A DNA stretch of 64,000 nt from Paenibacillus sp. IHBB 10380 (GCF_000949425.1 NZ_CP010976.1:4588001-4652000), one strand, 5' to 3'; positions 29,956 to 39,237 are shown, numbered from the stretch's first letter. Numbers and translations are program-made. Notes: generated by a model not told the origin, from the sequence alone.

Positions 29956-31719
29956 CTAAAGTTTCAATCCGTCGACTACGTCCTCTAATCTATCGGAAAT
30001 CTGATTCAAATGCTCTGCTGATTCAACAAGTTTATCAGAGGATGAACGTTGTCCCTGAGCACTTTCCTTGATCTGATCTGCCACTACCGAATTCTTCTCT
30101 GCCAATACGGCTAGTTGCTTGATTGAGGATGTGATCTGTTCTGTCTCAGCCACCATTTCCTCCGTTGCAGCAGAAACCTCTTGAATCTGACTTGTAACTG
30201 ACTCTGTAGCTGCTAGTATTCCGTCAAACAACATTCCCGTCTCTTTCACAATCTCAATACCCACTTCAACGTTCTGCTCTCCCTCGCTAATCGCTGATAC
30301 GGCTACTAAAGTTTCCTGCTGAATATGGTGGATTAACTCCGTAATTTTCTCAGCTGATCTCCCAGACTGTTCAGATAACTTCTTCACCTCATTAGCAACA
30401 ACTGCGAATCCACGTCCCTCTTCACCTGCTCTAGCCGCTTCAATGCTCGCATTTAAAGACAGTAGGTTGGTTTGTGAAGCAATCTCTGTAATCACTTGTA
30501 CGATCTCACCGATTTCTCCCGAACGCTTCTGAAGCTGTTCAATGGAATGCACCGAATTTAGAACAGACTTTTGAATTGAATTCATCTGCGTCATAACTTT
30601 GTCTACATTGTCAGTACCTTGCTCAGATTGGTCCCTCATTTGCATCGATGTATCAGATAACGTAGTGGTACTTGCAGCAATTGTAGTTACTCCTGAGGAA
30701 ATTTCCTCAAGTGAGGTTACACTCTCCGATATGGACTTACTTTGCTGAGACACTCGATCCGATATCTCCTCAATATTCGCTGTAATTGCCATTGCGTTCT
30801 CATGACTATCCTCCACAGTAGAGAATAATATTTTAGATTCCTCAGCAGATTCTGTTGATACTGTTTTGATAGTCGCAACTAATCTATTCATGTTATTCAC
30901 CGTCATATTGAACTTCTCAGCTACTTTACCAAGTTCGTCAGTACTCGTCGGTAATTGAACACTAAAATCTCCTTGGCTTAGCTTATCCAAGGCAGCCATC
31001 AAGCCTTTCACAGGAGCAAAAGTTTGCTTTATGGTGAAATATTGCATAGTTAACACAACAATCAATGTGGCCAGTAAAGCTAGTATCGTATATTTAACTA
31101 ATTCATGCTGACCTTGTGTAATTAAGCTTGCATCGATATCCATGGCCATATAAGCAAATACAGTTCCTTCACTATCTTGGAAAGGGTACAGAACTGTTAC
31201 CCAAGTTCCATAATCATCAGAATAAGGTTTAGTGAAGCTCATCTGCTTCGTCTTCAACATATCCTTAACGCCATCTACGTGAATAGCAGCCTGTTCATAC
31301 ATATCTCCTAACTTCATGCCTTCTCCTTCAAATATATCCAATACTGCTGTTGGAAAAGAAATATTAGACGTCTTATTACCGTCTTCAAGTTCAGAACCAT
31401 AGATATAGCCTTGCGCAACGTTAGGGTGTATAACGGATAGTTCATCAAATATCCCCATTAATTTCTTCTGAATCGGTGAATTACGATCCTTGTTCGCTTT
31501 GGCCTCAGCTGCCTCTTCGGGTGATATTTTGTTGATCCATGCAGTCATAATTTTTCCTGAATCCGAATTTAATTGGTTTGTCAGAACCTCGCCCTGAATA
31601 TAATAACTGGATGCGATTAATATAACGCCCGTCAAAATGATGAATAGACTCGTCAGTAACATATTTTTAGTAACAATACTTCGTCTGGTAATAACGTTAA
31701 TCATTCGTGGTAACTTCAT
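29956..31719 (-). CDS. Methyl-accepting chemotaxis protein
   Basis: A 587-residue receptor: a first membrane helix ([21 protein letters not shown]), an extracellular sensor region, a second helix ([18 protein letters not shown], about residue 225), a HAMP domain, and a long coiled-coil signalling domain with the hairpin tip [31 protein letters not shown]. It feeds CheA/CheW to control the flagellar motor. The ATG at 31719 has AGAGGAG seven bases upstream; an earlier in-frame ATG lacks one. A cyclic-di-GMP riboswitch lies in its leader, linking receptor amount to the motile/sessile switch. The sensed ligand is unknown. Confidence 0.92.
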   Translation of the reverse strand: MKLPRMINVITRRSIVTKNMLLTSLFIILTGVILIASSYYIQGEVLTNQLNSDSGKIMTAWINKISPEEAAEAKANKDRNSPIQKKLMGIFDELSVIHPNVAQGYIYGSELEDGNKTSNISFPTAVLDIFEGEGMKLGDMYEQAAIHVDGVKDMLKTKQMSFTKPYSDDYGTWVTVLYPFQDSEGTVFAYMAMDIDASLITQGQHELVKYTILALLATLIVVLTMQYFTIKQTFAPVKGLMAALDKLSQGDFSVQLPTSTDELGKVAEKFNMTVNNMNRLVATIKTVSTESAEESKILFSTVEDSHENAMAITANIEEISDRVSQQSKSISESVTSLEEISSGVTTIAASTTTLSDTSMQMRDQSEQGTDNVDKVMTQMNSIQKSVLNSVHSIEQLQKRSGEIGEIVQVITEIASQTNLLSLNASIEAARAGEEGRGFAVVANEVKKLSEQSGRSAEKITELIHHIQQETLVAVSAISEGEQNVEVGIEIVKETGMLFDGILAATESVTSQIQEVSAATEEMVAETEQITSSIKQLAVLAEKNSVVADQIKESAQGQRSSSDKLVESAEHLNQISDRLEDVVDGLKL

Positions 31720-31854
31720 TATCGGTCTCCTCTTATTATGTAATTTTGATTTCAAAATATGACCACCTAGCTACATAGTCTTACGTGATATTAAGTCCCC
31801 CCTTTCTTGATCTGATAGGTTTGATAGATTTGATAGGTTCTCCCTTGTGAAAGC

Positions 31855-31983
31855 AAAAAAAAGATGCCCATATCGCATAAATAGCCATAGGTCACCACTC
31901 CATATGCAACTGGCTGACTTTTCCTTCGAGGAAGTAGTCCCTATAGTTTTGCGTCACTACTTTTCAGTAGCTTTGCCGATATG
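31855..31983 (-). ncRNA. Class I cyclic-di-GMP riboswitch (GEMM) upstream of the chemotaxis receptor
   Basis: On the minus strand the aptamer runs from about 31983 to 31901. It shows GGCAAA, a stem CTACTGAAAAGTAG (tetraloop-bearing), the conserved GACGCAAAACTA-AGGG core, a second hairpin (CTTCCTCGAAGGAA) and the closing AGCCAG-TTGC. The outer stem CATAT/ATATG closes it. About 20 bases before an eight-T run (31862-31855) CGATATG is complementary to the aptamer's 5' CATATCG, which gives a plausible alternative pairing for an on/off switch. The exact terminator stem is weak by eye. The receptor gene begins about 135 bases further on. Confidence 0.85.
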
Positions 31984-32317
31984 TATTAAATGATAAAAAC
32001 GCCATTACGGGAATCACAAACAAGTAGTTCTATTTTACTACTAATATGAAAATTTTTCTATATTATTTCACTATCTTCTGAAAATCTGTCGAATTGGACC
32101 CATTTTACTCATAATTTCGACAAAGTGAAAACAAAAATAGGACCTTGAAAATACTCCGCTCCTACTAATCCATCCTTAAGCACTAACCCCCGTACCCATG
32201 CTCCACAAAAATTAATGTACCTACCGCTGTTAACCATTGAATTGCAGTAGATTGGACACTTGAAGGGTTGGTTTATGTATGAGTAAATTGTGTTACCTAT
32301 TAGAGGAGGTCATGCAA
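31984..32317. other. Intergenic region between riboswitch and cysK
   Basis: AT-rich. It should include the promoter that reads into the riboswitch on the minus strand. On the + strand TTGGAC and TATGTAT lie upstream of the truncated YjlB-like start and may be its old promoter. No other gene or RNA element is evident. Confidence 0.35.
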
Positions 32318-32386
32318 ATGAGCCTATCGCAATCACCGGATATACAAACCTTCTACTTCGAAGATGACGCCGTAGCTTTAAAATAA
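32318..32386 (+). pseudogene. Truncated start of a YjlB-like cupin gene
   Basis: AGAGGAGG with eight-base spacing precedes ATG, and 22 codons follow: MSLSQSPDIQTFYFEDD then AVALK and TAA. The first 17 residues read like the start of YjlB-family cupin proteins, which normally continue G-x-IPNNP. Here the frame ends at once and runs into the 3' end of cysK on the other strand. It is best read as a gene fragment left by a rearrangement. Family match is from memory and modest. Confidence 0.4.
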
Positions 32387-33292
32387 ATCCATACTTAAGT
32401 AACGCTCACCTGTATCAGGTGCGATACATACTACTCTTTTGCCAGAGCCTAACTTCTTAGCTACTTGAATCGCCGCATACACAGATGCACCTGAGGATGG
32501 ACCGACCAGAATACCTTCCAGACGCGCTAAATCCTTCATCATTCCAATGGCATGATCATCCGAAATTTGAATGATTTCATCGTATACATCTATGTTTAGG
32601 ATACTTGGTACAAATCCCGGGCTTGTTCCTACCAATTTATGTGGACCGGGTGTGCCCCCAGATAAAACGGGCGATCCTTGCGGTTCAACAACAGCGATAT
32701 GAAGATTCGGCAAAACCTTTCGCAACGTCTCACCTGTACCGGTAATTGTACCCCCAGTACCTGCTGTAGCTACGAACGCATCAAGCCGATGCTCCATTTG
32801 TTCCAGAATTTCCGGCGCTGTCGTTATACGGTGAATATCGGGATTAGCTGGATTCTCGAACTGCTGTGGAATGAAACTGCCCGGAATCCCTTCCTGTAAC
32901 TCCAATGCCTTAGCAATAGAACCTGGCATTCTTTCACTGCTTGGAGACAGAACTACATCGGCCCCGTAAGCTTTCAGTATATTGATTCTTTCCTTGGACA
33001 TATTATCTGGCATCACAAGAATCGCCTTGTACCCTTTGGCCGCTGCAATCATCGCAATGCCAATGCCCGTGTTGCCACTCGTAGGTTCAATAATCGTTCC
33101 TCCAGCGGTTAGCAGACCTTTCTCCTCAGCCGTCTCAATCAGATTAAACGCAGCTCGATCCTTCACACTTCCCGAGGGATTGAACATTTCCAATTTCACA
33201 TATACATCAGCAGCGCCATCCGGAACCGTGCGATTCAATCGCACCATCGGCGTATGTCCAATAAGCTCTGTTATACTCTGAGCAACAAGCAC
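32378..33292 (-). CDS. cysK: Cysteine synthase (O-acetylserine sulfhydrylase)
   Basis: A 304-residue PLP enzyme. The Lys that binds PLP lies in NPSGSVKDRAAFNLIE (near residue 42), the phosphate loop is TAGTGGTITGTGE (near 175), and SGNTGIGIAM carries the substrate-binding Asn/Thr. It makes cysteine from O-acetylserine and sulfide. It starts at GTG with GAGGAG upstream. It is slightly short and close to the CysK/CysM boundary, so a CysM-like thiosulfate activity is possible. Codon 304 overlaps the truncated gene on the + strand. Confidence 0.9.
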   Translation of the reverse strand: MLVAQSITELIGHTPMVRLNRTVPDGAADVYVKLEMFNPSGSVKDRAAFNLIETAEEKGLLTAGGTIIEPTSGNTGIGIAMIAAAKGYKAILVMPDNMSKERINILKAYGADVVLSPSSERMPGSIAKALELQEGIPGSFIPQQFENPANPDIHRITTAPEILEQMEHRLDAFVATAGTGGTITGTGETLRKVLPNLHIAVVEPQGSPVLSGGTPGPHKLVGTSPGFVPSILNIDVYDEIIQISDDHAIGMMKDLARLEGILVGPSSGASVYAAIQVAKKLGSGKRVVCIAPDTGERYLSMDLF

Positions 33293-33409
33293 TGTTCATC
33301 TCTCCTCAGCTGTCTGTTTTTCTCATGATAAATTTAATTACTAGAATAACATAAAACCTATGGATGTACTAGGAATATTGGCGACGGTGAACTGGGATAT
33401 GACGGATTG

Positions 33410-33750
33410 TCAAGCCAAGTGCGACAGAGCATCCGTGAATGATTCGTGAGCGGTCTTCCAACCCAGACATTTCCTGGGTCGGTTGTTAATCAGATTGAGG
33501 GCCTTAGCCAGTTCAATATCAGTCACCTCTGCGAAGTCTTTGCCTTTGGGAAAGAACTCTCGAAGGAGGCCATTTCCATTCTCGTTGGAACCACGTTGCC
33601 AAGATGAGTAGGGATCAGCAAAGTAGACATCTATGTTGTGAGTAAACTCAAGCGAGCTAAAGCAGGCAAACTCTTTCCCTCGATCCGTAGTTGCGCTCTT
33701 GAAAGTGCCCTGTGGGTACTGAGATGCGGCGGCACCAAAGGCAATCTCCA
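33410..33750 (-). pseudogene. IS30-family transposase, C-terminal remnant
   Basis: About 113 codons beginning MEIAFGAAASQYPQG match the end of IS30 transposases: TTDRGKEF (catalytic Asp region), YFADPYSSWQRGSNENGNG (with the final Glu) and NNRPRKCLGWKTAHE. The first two thirds of the transposase are missing. Its 5' edge replaces most of the small membrane protein gene at 33751-33804, so the insertion or a later deletion destroyed that gene. Confidence 0.88.
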
Positions 33751-33804
33751 TAGTACTACACCTAATACAACGAACACTGCTAAAACTAAAAATTGATGGT
33801 TCAT
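33751..33804 (-). pseudogene. Truncated small membrane protein gene next to XRE regulator
   Basis: The XRE gene's stop overlaps an ATG (ATGA) that opens MNHQFLVLAVFVVLGVVL, a membrane helix, which then runs into IS30 sequence. The intact counterpart is the membrane protein/XRE pair at 46629-47158, which has the same order and a matching four-base-scale overlap. Confidence 0.6.
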
Positions 33805-34010
33805 TTGCTTTCATCCTCCTCAGGTACAAATACTTCATTAATAGATACATTAAATGCCTTTGCAATATTGAAAACTAACTCTAACGAAGGTGTATATTTA
33901 TATTTTCCAATGGATATGACTGCTTGTCGCGAAATCCCAACATGTTCTGCCAAATCTAATTGTCTCCAGTCACGTTCAGCTCTCAAAATTTTGATTCGAT
34001 TTTCAATCAA
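33801..34010 (-). CDS. Small XRE-family regulator (copy 1)
   Basis: A 69-residue Cro/C1-type DNA-binding protein: RIKILRAERDWRQLDLAEHVGISRQAVISIGKYKYTPSLELVFNIAKAF. The normal Glu of the fourth helix (SIEKYKY in copy 2) is Gly here. The TTG start is preferred: AAGGAG lies nine bases upstream, and the second copy also starts TTG-ATT-GAA. Such regulators usually repress their own operon with a membrane partner of the DUF2178 type; here the partner is broken. Confidence 0.8.
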   Translation of the reverse strand: MIENRIKILRAERDWRQLDLAEHVGISRQAVISIGKYKYTPSLELVFNIAKAFNVSINEVFVPEEDESK

Positions 34011-34270
34011 CGTAACAGTCTCCTTTCTGTTTATAATCAACTAATTACATATTGTGAATAAAAGGATTAAGTTCCATAAAAAAATTCAATTACCATAAGT
34101 CAGGGATAACAAAATTAATGTTCATTTTTTAGGCGAAGTCGTAGAAATAAATGGCTATCATTTCGTTAACTAGCTCCTCCTCTTAATGAATATTCGCTCG
34201 TCAACCCCAAGTTGTTGTGATGAACCATAAAAATAATCTATATACTTATATTAATTTAATTCACATACAA
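34011..34270. other. AT-rich intergenic region
   Basis: Between the XRE copy and the protease terminator. It should hold the XRE promoter. Otherwise I see no gene, repeat or RNA element. Confidence 0.3.
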
Positions 34271-34317
34271 AAAACGAACGAAATCTTCCCTAAAAGAAAG
34301 ATACCGCTCGCTTTGAT
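34271..34317 (-). terminator. Terminator of the lanthipeptide operon
   Basis: GAGCG...ATCTT pairs with AAGAT...CGTTC (one G-T pair), and six T follow on the minus strand. It lies just after the lanP stop. Confidence 0.7.
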
Positions 34318-34347
34318 TAATATGTTATTTTTTCTCAATATATATAA

Positions 34348-35724
34348 TTACTGAGCAACTGAAAATGTATAAGTCGGAATTAGACCATACGCATCAGATA
34401 CTTGAGGTAAGCCATATCCATATGAGGTATCTTTCCCAGCGACCCCCAGATCCAGTGCTGTAGATGATAAGTCATTTTTTATACCTTCTATGGTTGGACG
34501 TTCTCCAGTCATTTTTTGATAGTAAGCATAGTAATCTGCTATTGCTGCACTAACTGCTGGAGCAGACAAGCTAGTTCCTGTACTGAACATATAACCTTGA
34601 GGAACCCCTATACTTCCAAGCATATTATCCATATCTGTTGGATACGCAGTATATATTAATTTTGTAACATCTAGATATCCATCTTCGATTACATAATCGC
34701 CTCCAGGTGCGGCAAACTGAATATTAGAACCAATATTACTATAAGATGCTAATGCATTCTCCCTTGTTAGAGCACTCACTGAAAAAACTCCTGGTATACT
34801 GCCTGGTAAATGTCGTATTCCTTCTTCTTGAAACTTTAAATCTAAATCCAAACCTTTATTTCCAGAAGAGGATACAATCATTACATTATTCTGTAATGCA
34901 TATTGAACCGCTCTCTCATAGGCTTCTATAGTAATCTGCTCATTTTCATCATTACTATATTTATAGGTTCCCAAACTCATATTCAAAATATCCTGCTCAT
35001 CTTGAACGGCTTGTATCATTGCTTGTATCGTGAAATAAGAATCACCCGTTGCATCTCCTATAACTCTGTAAGGTGTAATAACAGCTTTCGGTGAAATTTG
35101 AGCAATAACACCTGCAACCATCGTTCCATGTCCATTGGTATCACGTATAGAATTATCACCTTCTATATATGACTTTGCATTGGATAAATCTAATACAGGT
35201 GAAATGAGCGGATGATATATATCAACTCCACTATCAATTAAGCCAATACGTACTCCCTGTCCTTCTGAAAATTCAAATGATTGTTGATTTTTAATCATTG
35301 TATACTTATACCAAGCTAAATTATCTAAGAGGTCAAAATCGTCAATTGTATTTTGAAGAGTAAGGGATCTTGACATAGAAATGTTTCGAAGTGGAATTTT
35401 TTGATCTATTAATCTTTTATCTTCAATTAAAATCTCTGTGAGTTTCCCAGACATTTCAACATTTTTATTTTTATAAATTTCTTGCTCAATTTTTGGAGAA
35501 GGTTGATTAATTCTTAGTAAGTAGATTTCAGGAATTTCATAAAATTCAACATCACTGTCTATGGATAATAGCTTTTCTTTAAATACTTCAACACTAGCAA
35601 CATCATTAAATAATACGTCAATGCTGCCTTCAGATGCTTCAGCATGAACCTCGGAAATTGACCCAAAACCAACCAAAACAAATAATATAATTACAAAGAA
35701 TATTTTTTTCTGTTTAAACCACAT
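34348..35724 (-). CDS. lanP: Lanthipeptide leader protease LanP (subtilisin family)
   Basis: A 458-residue secreted serine protease. A signal peptide (FKQKKIFFVIILFVLVGFGS...HA) and a propeptide of about 120 residues precede the S8 catalytic domain: Asp in RIGLIDSGVD (near 164), His in DTNGHGTMVAG, Asn in SSSGNKG and Ser in GTSLSAPAVS. The ATG chosen has AGGTGA before it; a GTG three codons earlier overlaps that site. Last gene of the lanthipeptide operon. Homologues CylA and LicP remove the short GDVxxE-type remnant outside the cell; both precursors here carry GDVNPE or GDVGVE, so the same final trimming is inferred. Confidence 0.85.
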   Translation of the reverse strand: MWFKQKKIFFVIILFVLVGFGSISEVHAEASEGSIDVLFNDVASVEVFKEKLLSIDSDVEFYEIPEIYLLRINQPSPKIEQEIYKNKNVEMSGKLTEILIEDKRLIDQKIPLRNISMSRSLTLQNTIDDFDLLDNLAWYKYTMIKNQQSFEFSEGQGVRIGLIDSGVDIYHPLISPVLDLSNAKSYIEGDNSIRDTNGHGTMVAGVIAQISPKAVITPYRVIGDATGDSYFTIQAMIQAVQDEQDILNMSLGTYKYSNDENEQITIEAYERAVQYALQNNVMIVSSSGNKGLDLDLKFQEEGIRHLPGSIPGVFSVSALTRENALASYSNIGSNIQFAAPGGDYVIEDGYLDVTKLIYTAYPTDMDNMLGSIGVPQGYMFSTGTSLSAPAVSAAIADYYAYYQKMTGERPTIEGIKNDLSSTALDLGVAGKDTSYGYGLPQVSDAYGLIPTYTFSVAQ

Positions 35725-35779
35725 TATCTTCACCTACATTCTCGTATTTGTAATTGTGCGAATAACATCCGTATTAGAT

Positions 35780-37903
35780 TTACACAGTACTGCATTCTTT
35801 GTTATATAACCTTTGGTAATAAATGTTATATTTTAATAGGTAACTATGTGTACCAACACCTACTATTTCGCCGTGATCCATTACGACAATCTTATCGAAT
35901 TGCTCAATCGTAGAGAGTCGATGTGCAACAACAATTAAAGTTGCCTGTATATCAAACAAAAACTCCATCACTATTTTTTCTGAAATATTATCAAGTGCAC
36001 TTGTTGGTTCATCCAAAAAAATTGCCTTTGGTTTTGAAATTATCGTTCTTGCAATAGAGATTTTTTGACGCTGTCCACCAGATAAATTTTGTCCGCTCTC
36101 TGAAATATGAGTTTCGATTCCTAACGGGAAACTATTTACTAGGTCTAGTAAATTTGTAGCTTCAATACTCTTCCAAATATCAGCTTCTGAAAATTCTCTT
36201 CCCATCGTAATATTTTCTTTAAAAGTTCCACTGAAAAGGACATTTTCTTGCAATACTATTCCAATATGTTCTCGTAAGTTATGAATATTTAGATTTTTTA
36301 CATTCTTATTATCGTAAAAGATATTTCCTTTTGTTGTTTGGTATAAACAGGCTGCTAGCTTCAACAGCGTTGATTTTCCAGATCCACTAGGGCCAACAAT
36401 CGCAACTTTTTCATTAGGCTCAATTGTTAATGAAATATTGGATATGGCTTCCTCTGAAAACTTACTATACTGATAACCAGCATTCTCTATTGTAATTTCA
36501 CCACTATAATCTGAAAGAACGCCTGCACCTAGTAATGAAGACTCATTAGGTGTATCCAAAATATCTAATAGACGATCTAAATAAATTTTCACCATTAGTA
36601 ATTGATTGTAGGAATTCATTATTGACAACATAGGTGCCAAAAACGCTGAGCCTATAACATTAAAAGCAATAACTCCTCCAATTGTTATTTGGTGATTCAG
36701 AGTTAGAGTATAGCCTATCAGAAATATCATTAGTGGATAAAAGGTCTGTATGGATTGAGGGAGATTGGAAAGGATCGATGAATATTTCGCCTTTGTTCGC
36801 TCCATAACAATTTGTTCATTAAAATTACTTTCCCATTTACTGTACATATTTTTTTGAGAGTTTGTAGATTTAATGGTGAAAATATTATTTACAAGTTCAT
36901 TAATCATATCCTGAGATTTCGTTAGGACTACCATCTCATTTTGAGTGATTTTTCGATTTATTTTTGCATTTATCACTGAAAATATACACAGAATTAGTGC
37001 AATTCCTAGTGTAATGAAAGACAATAACTTATTAAATGAAAACATAACGATTAAATAAAGGAAAAAGAAGAAAATATCAATAATCAAACTAATAACTTGT
37101 TCTATCAATATTTGTCGTATGTAAGCATTGGAGTTTATTCGATAAATGAGTTCACCTTTACTACGGTTTACAAAATAAGAATAAGGAAGGTCCAGTAGTT
37201 GAAAAATAGTCATACTTAACAGACCTTTATCAAAAGAAGTCTGCAAACTTGTAATTATTCTTGTTCTTGCCATGTTCGTTAAAAAATAAGCGATGAAAAT
37301 TAATAAAACAGAAAAAATAAGAGGAAGCATTCCATCTTGTATCATATTATTAACTTTTCCATCTATAATAAATTGAATCACATAAGGAATTACTAAACTT
37401 AAGCACTGCATGATTAAAGCAATAATTAATGTCTTAGCTAAAACTGCTTTATTACTTTTAACGATCTTTAATATTTTTTCATTAATCTGCGGGAGCCTTA
37501 GCTTTCTCTCCCTATCATTCGTCACATACAAAGCAACCTCAGAAAATTTTTCTTCAAATTCATCATAGGAAATCTTCATTTTTCCTATAGCAGGATCTAC
37601 GATGTAAACTAGCTTTGCCGAGACTTTTTCAACAACAACAAAGTGTTTTCGATTCCAATAAGCTATAAATGGTTTCGGCAAGGCTTTTACAGAAGCAGCA
37701 TTAATTTTCACCGCTTTTGACTTCATCCCATGTTCTGAAAAAACAGTTTGAATTTGAGAAAGATTGTATCCCCCATTGGGTACGCCATATTCTTTTCTTA
37801 ATGTTGATAATTTAGTTTTTTCAATAAAATAATCAATTAACATTGCTGCACATGCTAAACCACACTCAGAATGTTCACTTTGTTGTTGAAAGCGAATCTT
37901 CAT
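35780..37903 (-). CDS. lanT: Lanthipeptide exporter and leader peptidase LanT (C39 peptidase ABC transporter)
   Basis: A 707-residue bifunctional exporter. The N-terminal C39 domain has the catalytic Cys in SEHSECGLACAAML, the His in AYWNRKHFVVVEK and the Asp in VDPAIGK. A six-helix membrane domain follows, then an ATPase with Walker [13 protein letters not shown], signature LSGGQRQK and Walker [13 protein letters not shown]. It removes the leader after the GA/GS double-glycine-type site and exports the peptide. The start is ATG at 37903, within the end of the upstream reductase gene (overlap about 29 bases), which implies coupling. No separate immunity transporter (LanFEG) is seen. Confidence 0.9.
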   Translation of the reverse strand: MKIRFQQQSEHSECGLACAAMLIDYFIEKTKLSTLRKEYGVPNGGYNLSQIQTVFSEHGMKSKAVKINAASVKALPKPFIAYWNRKHFVVVEKVSAKLVYIVDPAIGKMKISYDEFEEKFSEVALYVTNDRERKLRLPQINEKILKIVKSNKAVLAKTLIIALIMQCLSLVIPYVIQFIIDGKVNNMIQDGMLPLIFSVLLIFIAYFLTNMARTRIITSLQTSFDKGLLSMTIFQLLDLPYSYFVNRSKGELIYRINSNAYIRQILIEQVISLIIDIFFFFLYLIVMFSFNKLLSFITLGIALILCIFSVINAKINRKITQNEMVVLTKSQDMINELVNNIFTIKSTNSQKNMYSKWESNFNEQIVMERTKAKYSSILSNLPQSIQTFYPLMIFLIGYTLTLNHQITIGGVIAFNVIGSAFLAPMLSIMNSYNQLLMVKIYLDRLLDILDTPNESSLLGAGVLSDYSGEITIENAGYQYSKFSEEAISNISLTIEPNEKVAIVGPSGSGKSTLLKLAACLYQTTKGNIFYDNKNVKNLNIHNLREHIGIVLQENVLFSGTFKENITMGREFSEADIWKSIEATNLLDLVNSFPLGIETHISESGQNLSGGQRQKISIARTIISKPKAIFLDEPTSALDNISEKIVMEFLFDIQATLIVVAHRLSTIEQFDKIVVMDHGEIVGVGTHSYLLKYNIYYQRLYNKECSTV

Positions 37904-38636
37904 AGTTTCTTTTCCTCTTTTCATTCTTTGCTGCTAAATAATCGCCAAAATTATTAAAATCAAGCATTCCAGTCTCTCGCCAGAATTTGGCTTCTCCGGC
38001 TTCGACATTATTATTCTTGCTGACTTCCACTTGTTGTAATATTGCCAACTTTGTAATTGAAAAAACTTCTTCGAGGAATTTATTAGACTGTGGTGGTAAA
38101 TAGGCATATTTACGAATACGATTTGCTATCTGATCTGATACATCACTAAGCCATTCTTCATTATCGATTTGATGAGGTATTTGTGCTGCATTTGATGTAC
38201 AAATTACATTTCCACCCATCATATTCATTATTTTACTTAATGGTTCTATAACAGTGTTATGGCCATTAGAAGAACAGGTACTAAGAATCACAACAGGTTT
38301 TCCTTGCAGGCGCATAGTATGAGCCCACCAAGGTGACTTATCTAATATTAATTTTAAATCTGCGGTCATATAGTGCAAATAAACTGGAGAAGCAACTATC
38401 AAAACATCAGCACTCAATATTTTTTCATGCAGTAAATTTAATTCATCTTTAGAAACACATTGTGTTGTAATAAAACATGTGTTACAACCAGTACAAGGTT
38501 TTAAATTATAATCCTGTGGAAATGCATATTCCACTTCAAATTCATTGTCACTTAAGCTATCAACAATGCGTTTAATGAACTTTGCTGTATTTCCTTTTTT
38601 TCGTCTACTACCTATTAACACAAATATTTTTTTCAT
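37875..38636 (-). CDS. Flavodoxin-like NAD(P)H oxidoreductase in the lanthipeptide cluster (candidate LanJ-type reductase)
   Basis: A 253-residue FMN-binding protein of the NADPH-dependent FMN reductase/WrbA-like family: IGSRRKKGNTAKF (FMN phosphate loop), CTGCNTCFITTQC, SPVYLHYMTADLKLILDK and a C-terminal extension. It lies between the precursor genes and lanT on the same strand. Some two-peptide lanthipeptide clusters (bicereucin) encode a flavin-dependent dehydrogenase, called LanJB, that reduces dehydroalanine/dehydrobutyrine to D-Ala/D-Abu. With Cys-poor, Ser/Thr-rich cores here, that role is a reasonable inference but is not shown by sequence. A redox enzyme acting on other residues is possible. 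Confidence 0.7.
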   Translation of the reverse strand: MKKIFVLIGSRRKKGNTAKFIKRIVDSLSDNEFEVEYAFPQDYNLKPCTGCNTCFITTQCVSKDELNLLHEKILSADVLIVASPVYLHYMTADLKLILDKSPWWAHTMRLQGKPVVILSTCSSNGHNTVIEPLSKIMNMMGGNVICTSNAAQIPHQIDNEEWLSDVSDQIANRIRKYAYLPPQSNKFLEEVFSITKLAILQQVEVSKNNNVEAGEAKFWRETGMLDFNNFGDYLAAKNEKRKRNYEDSLSTTK

Positions 38637-38690
38637 ATTTTCACGACCCTGTTTTTAGTTTAAATTACTACAATATGCTTGTTTAGCGTT

Positions 38691-38719
38691 TAAAAAAAAG
38701 AGGAGGCAAGCCTCCTCTT
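38691..38719 (-). terminator. Terminator between precursor genes and downstream operon
   Basis: AAGAGGAGGC and GCCTCCTCTT form a perfect 10-bp stem with an AA loop, followed by eight T on the minus strand. It follows the second precursor. Partial read-through here would give much precursor message and less of reductase, lanT and lanP, as in other lantibiotic operons. Confidence 0.92.
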
Positions 38720-38745
38720 GAAATAACATTACAATATATTGCTAA

Positions 38746-38946
38746 TTAACATTTAGCTATGGAAACGATTGCTGTTCCAACAAAACTTACAATAGCAGAT
38801 ACAGCCTTAGAAAGAGCTGGTGTAGCTATTGTAGTTGGAGTCGCTTCAACACCCACGTCCCCTGCTCCCTGCACTAATGTCATTTCAACAAGACTCATGT
38901 CTTCGAATGTATCTCCAACAATTGCTTTAGTATTAATTTCTGACAT
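38746..38946 (-). CDS. lanA1: Lanthipeptide precursor A1
   Basis: A 66-residue precursor: leader MSEINTKAIVGDTFEDMSLVEM..., with QGA-GDVGVE at the processing region and a core of 32 residues starting ATPTTIATP and ending VSIAKC. The core has one Cys, the last residue, and nine Ser/Thr. A single thioether ring, probably S-I-A-K-C as in the C-terminal ring of the cytolysin small peptide, is expected. The ATG has GGAGG eight bases upstream; an earlier in-frame codon overlaps that site. Leader similarity to cytolysin (LxxVEMxxVQGSGDV type) and the LanM upstream support class II. Confidence 0.88.
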   Translation of the reverse strand: MSEINTKAIVGDTFEDMSLVEMTLVQGAGDVGVEATPTTIATPALSKAVSAIVSFVGTAIVSIAKC

Positions 38947-39024
38947 TTTAAAAACCTCCACATTTTATTATTATAAACACATAAGAAAAATCGCTGAATT
39001 ATGAAATAATAAAACTACTTATTT

Positions 39025-39237
39025 TTAGCAGTGTCCTTTAATTGTTCTAACTGATAAAATTGATAAAGCAGCAGAACCAGCAGCAGTTAATAGTCCTTCA
39101 CTTACTATTACAATTGTTGGTGTTGCTGGCGTGGTTTCAGGATTCACATCTCCCGAACCTTGAACTAGTGTCATTTCAACAAGAGTCATATCTTCGAATG
39201 TATCTCCAACTATTGCTTTGGTATTAATTTCTGACAT
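39025..39237 (-). CDS. lanA2: Lanthipeptide precursor A2
   Basis: A 70-residue precursor with a leader nearly identical to A1 (MSEINTKAIVGDTFEDM), processing region QGS-GDVNPE and a 36-residue core starting TTPATPTIVIV and ending RTIKGHC. GDVNPE followed by TTPATP is very close to the lichenicidin beta precursor as I recall it. Only the terminal Cys is present; the likely ring is T-I-K-G-H-C. There are eight Ser/Thr in all. GGAGG lies seven bases before the ATG. Lys and Arg sit near the C-terminus, as in the cytolysin large peptide. With A1 it probably forms a two-component product. Confidence 0.88.
   Translation of the reverse strand: MSEINTKAIVGDTFEDMTLVEMTLVQGSGDVNPETTPATPTIVIVSEGLLTAAGSAALSILSVRTIKGHC

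Noticed and set aside
34746..35094. + strand genes opposite lanP
   Set aside because: These frames have no ribosome binding site or recognisable sequence and lie fully opposite the protease gene.
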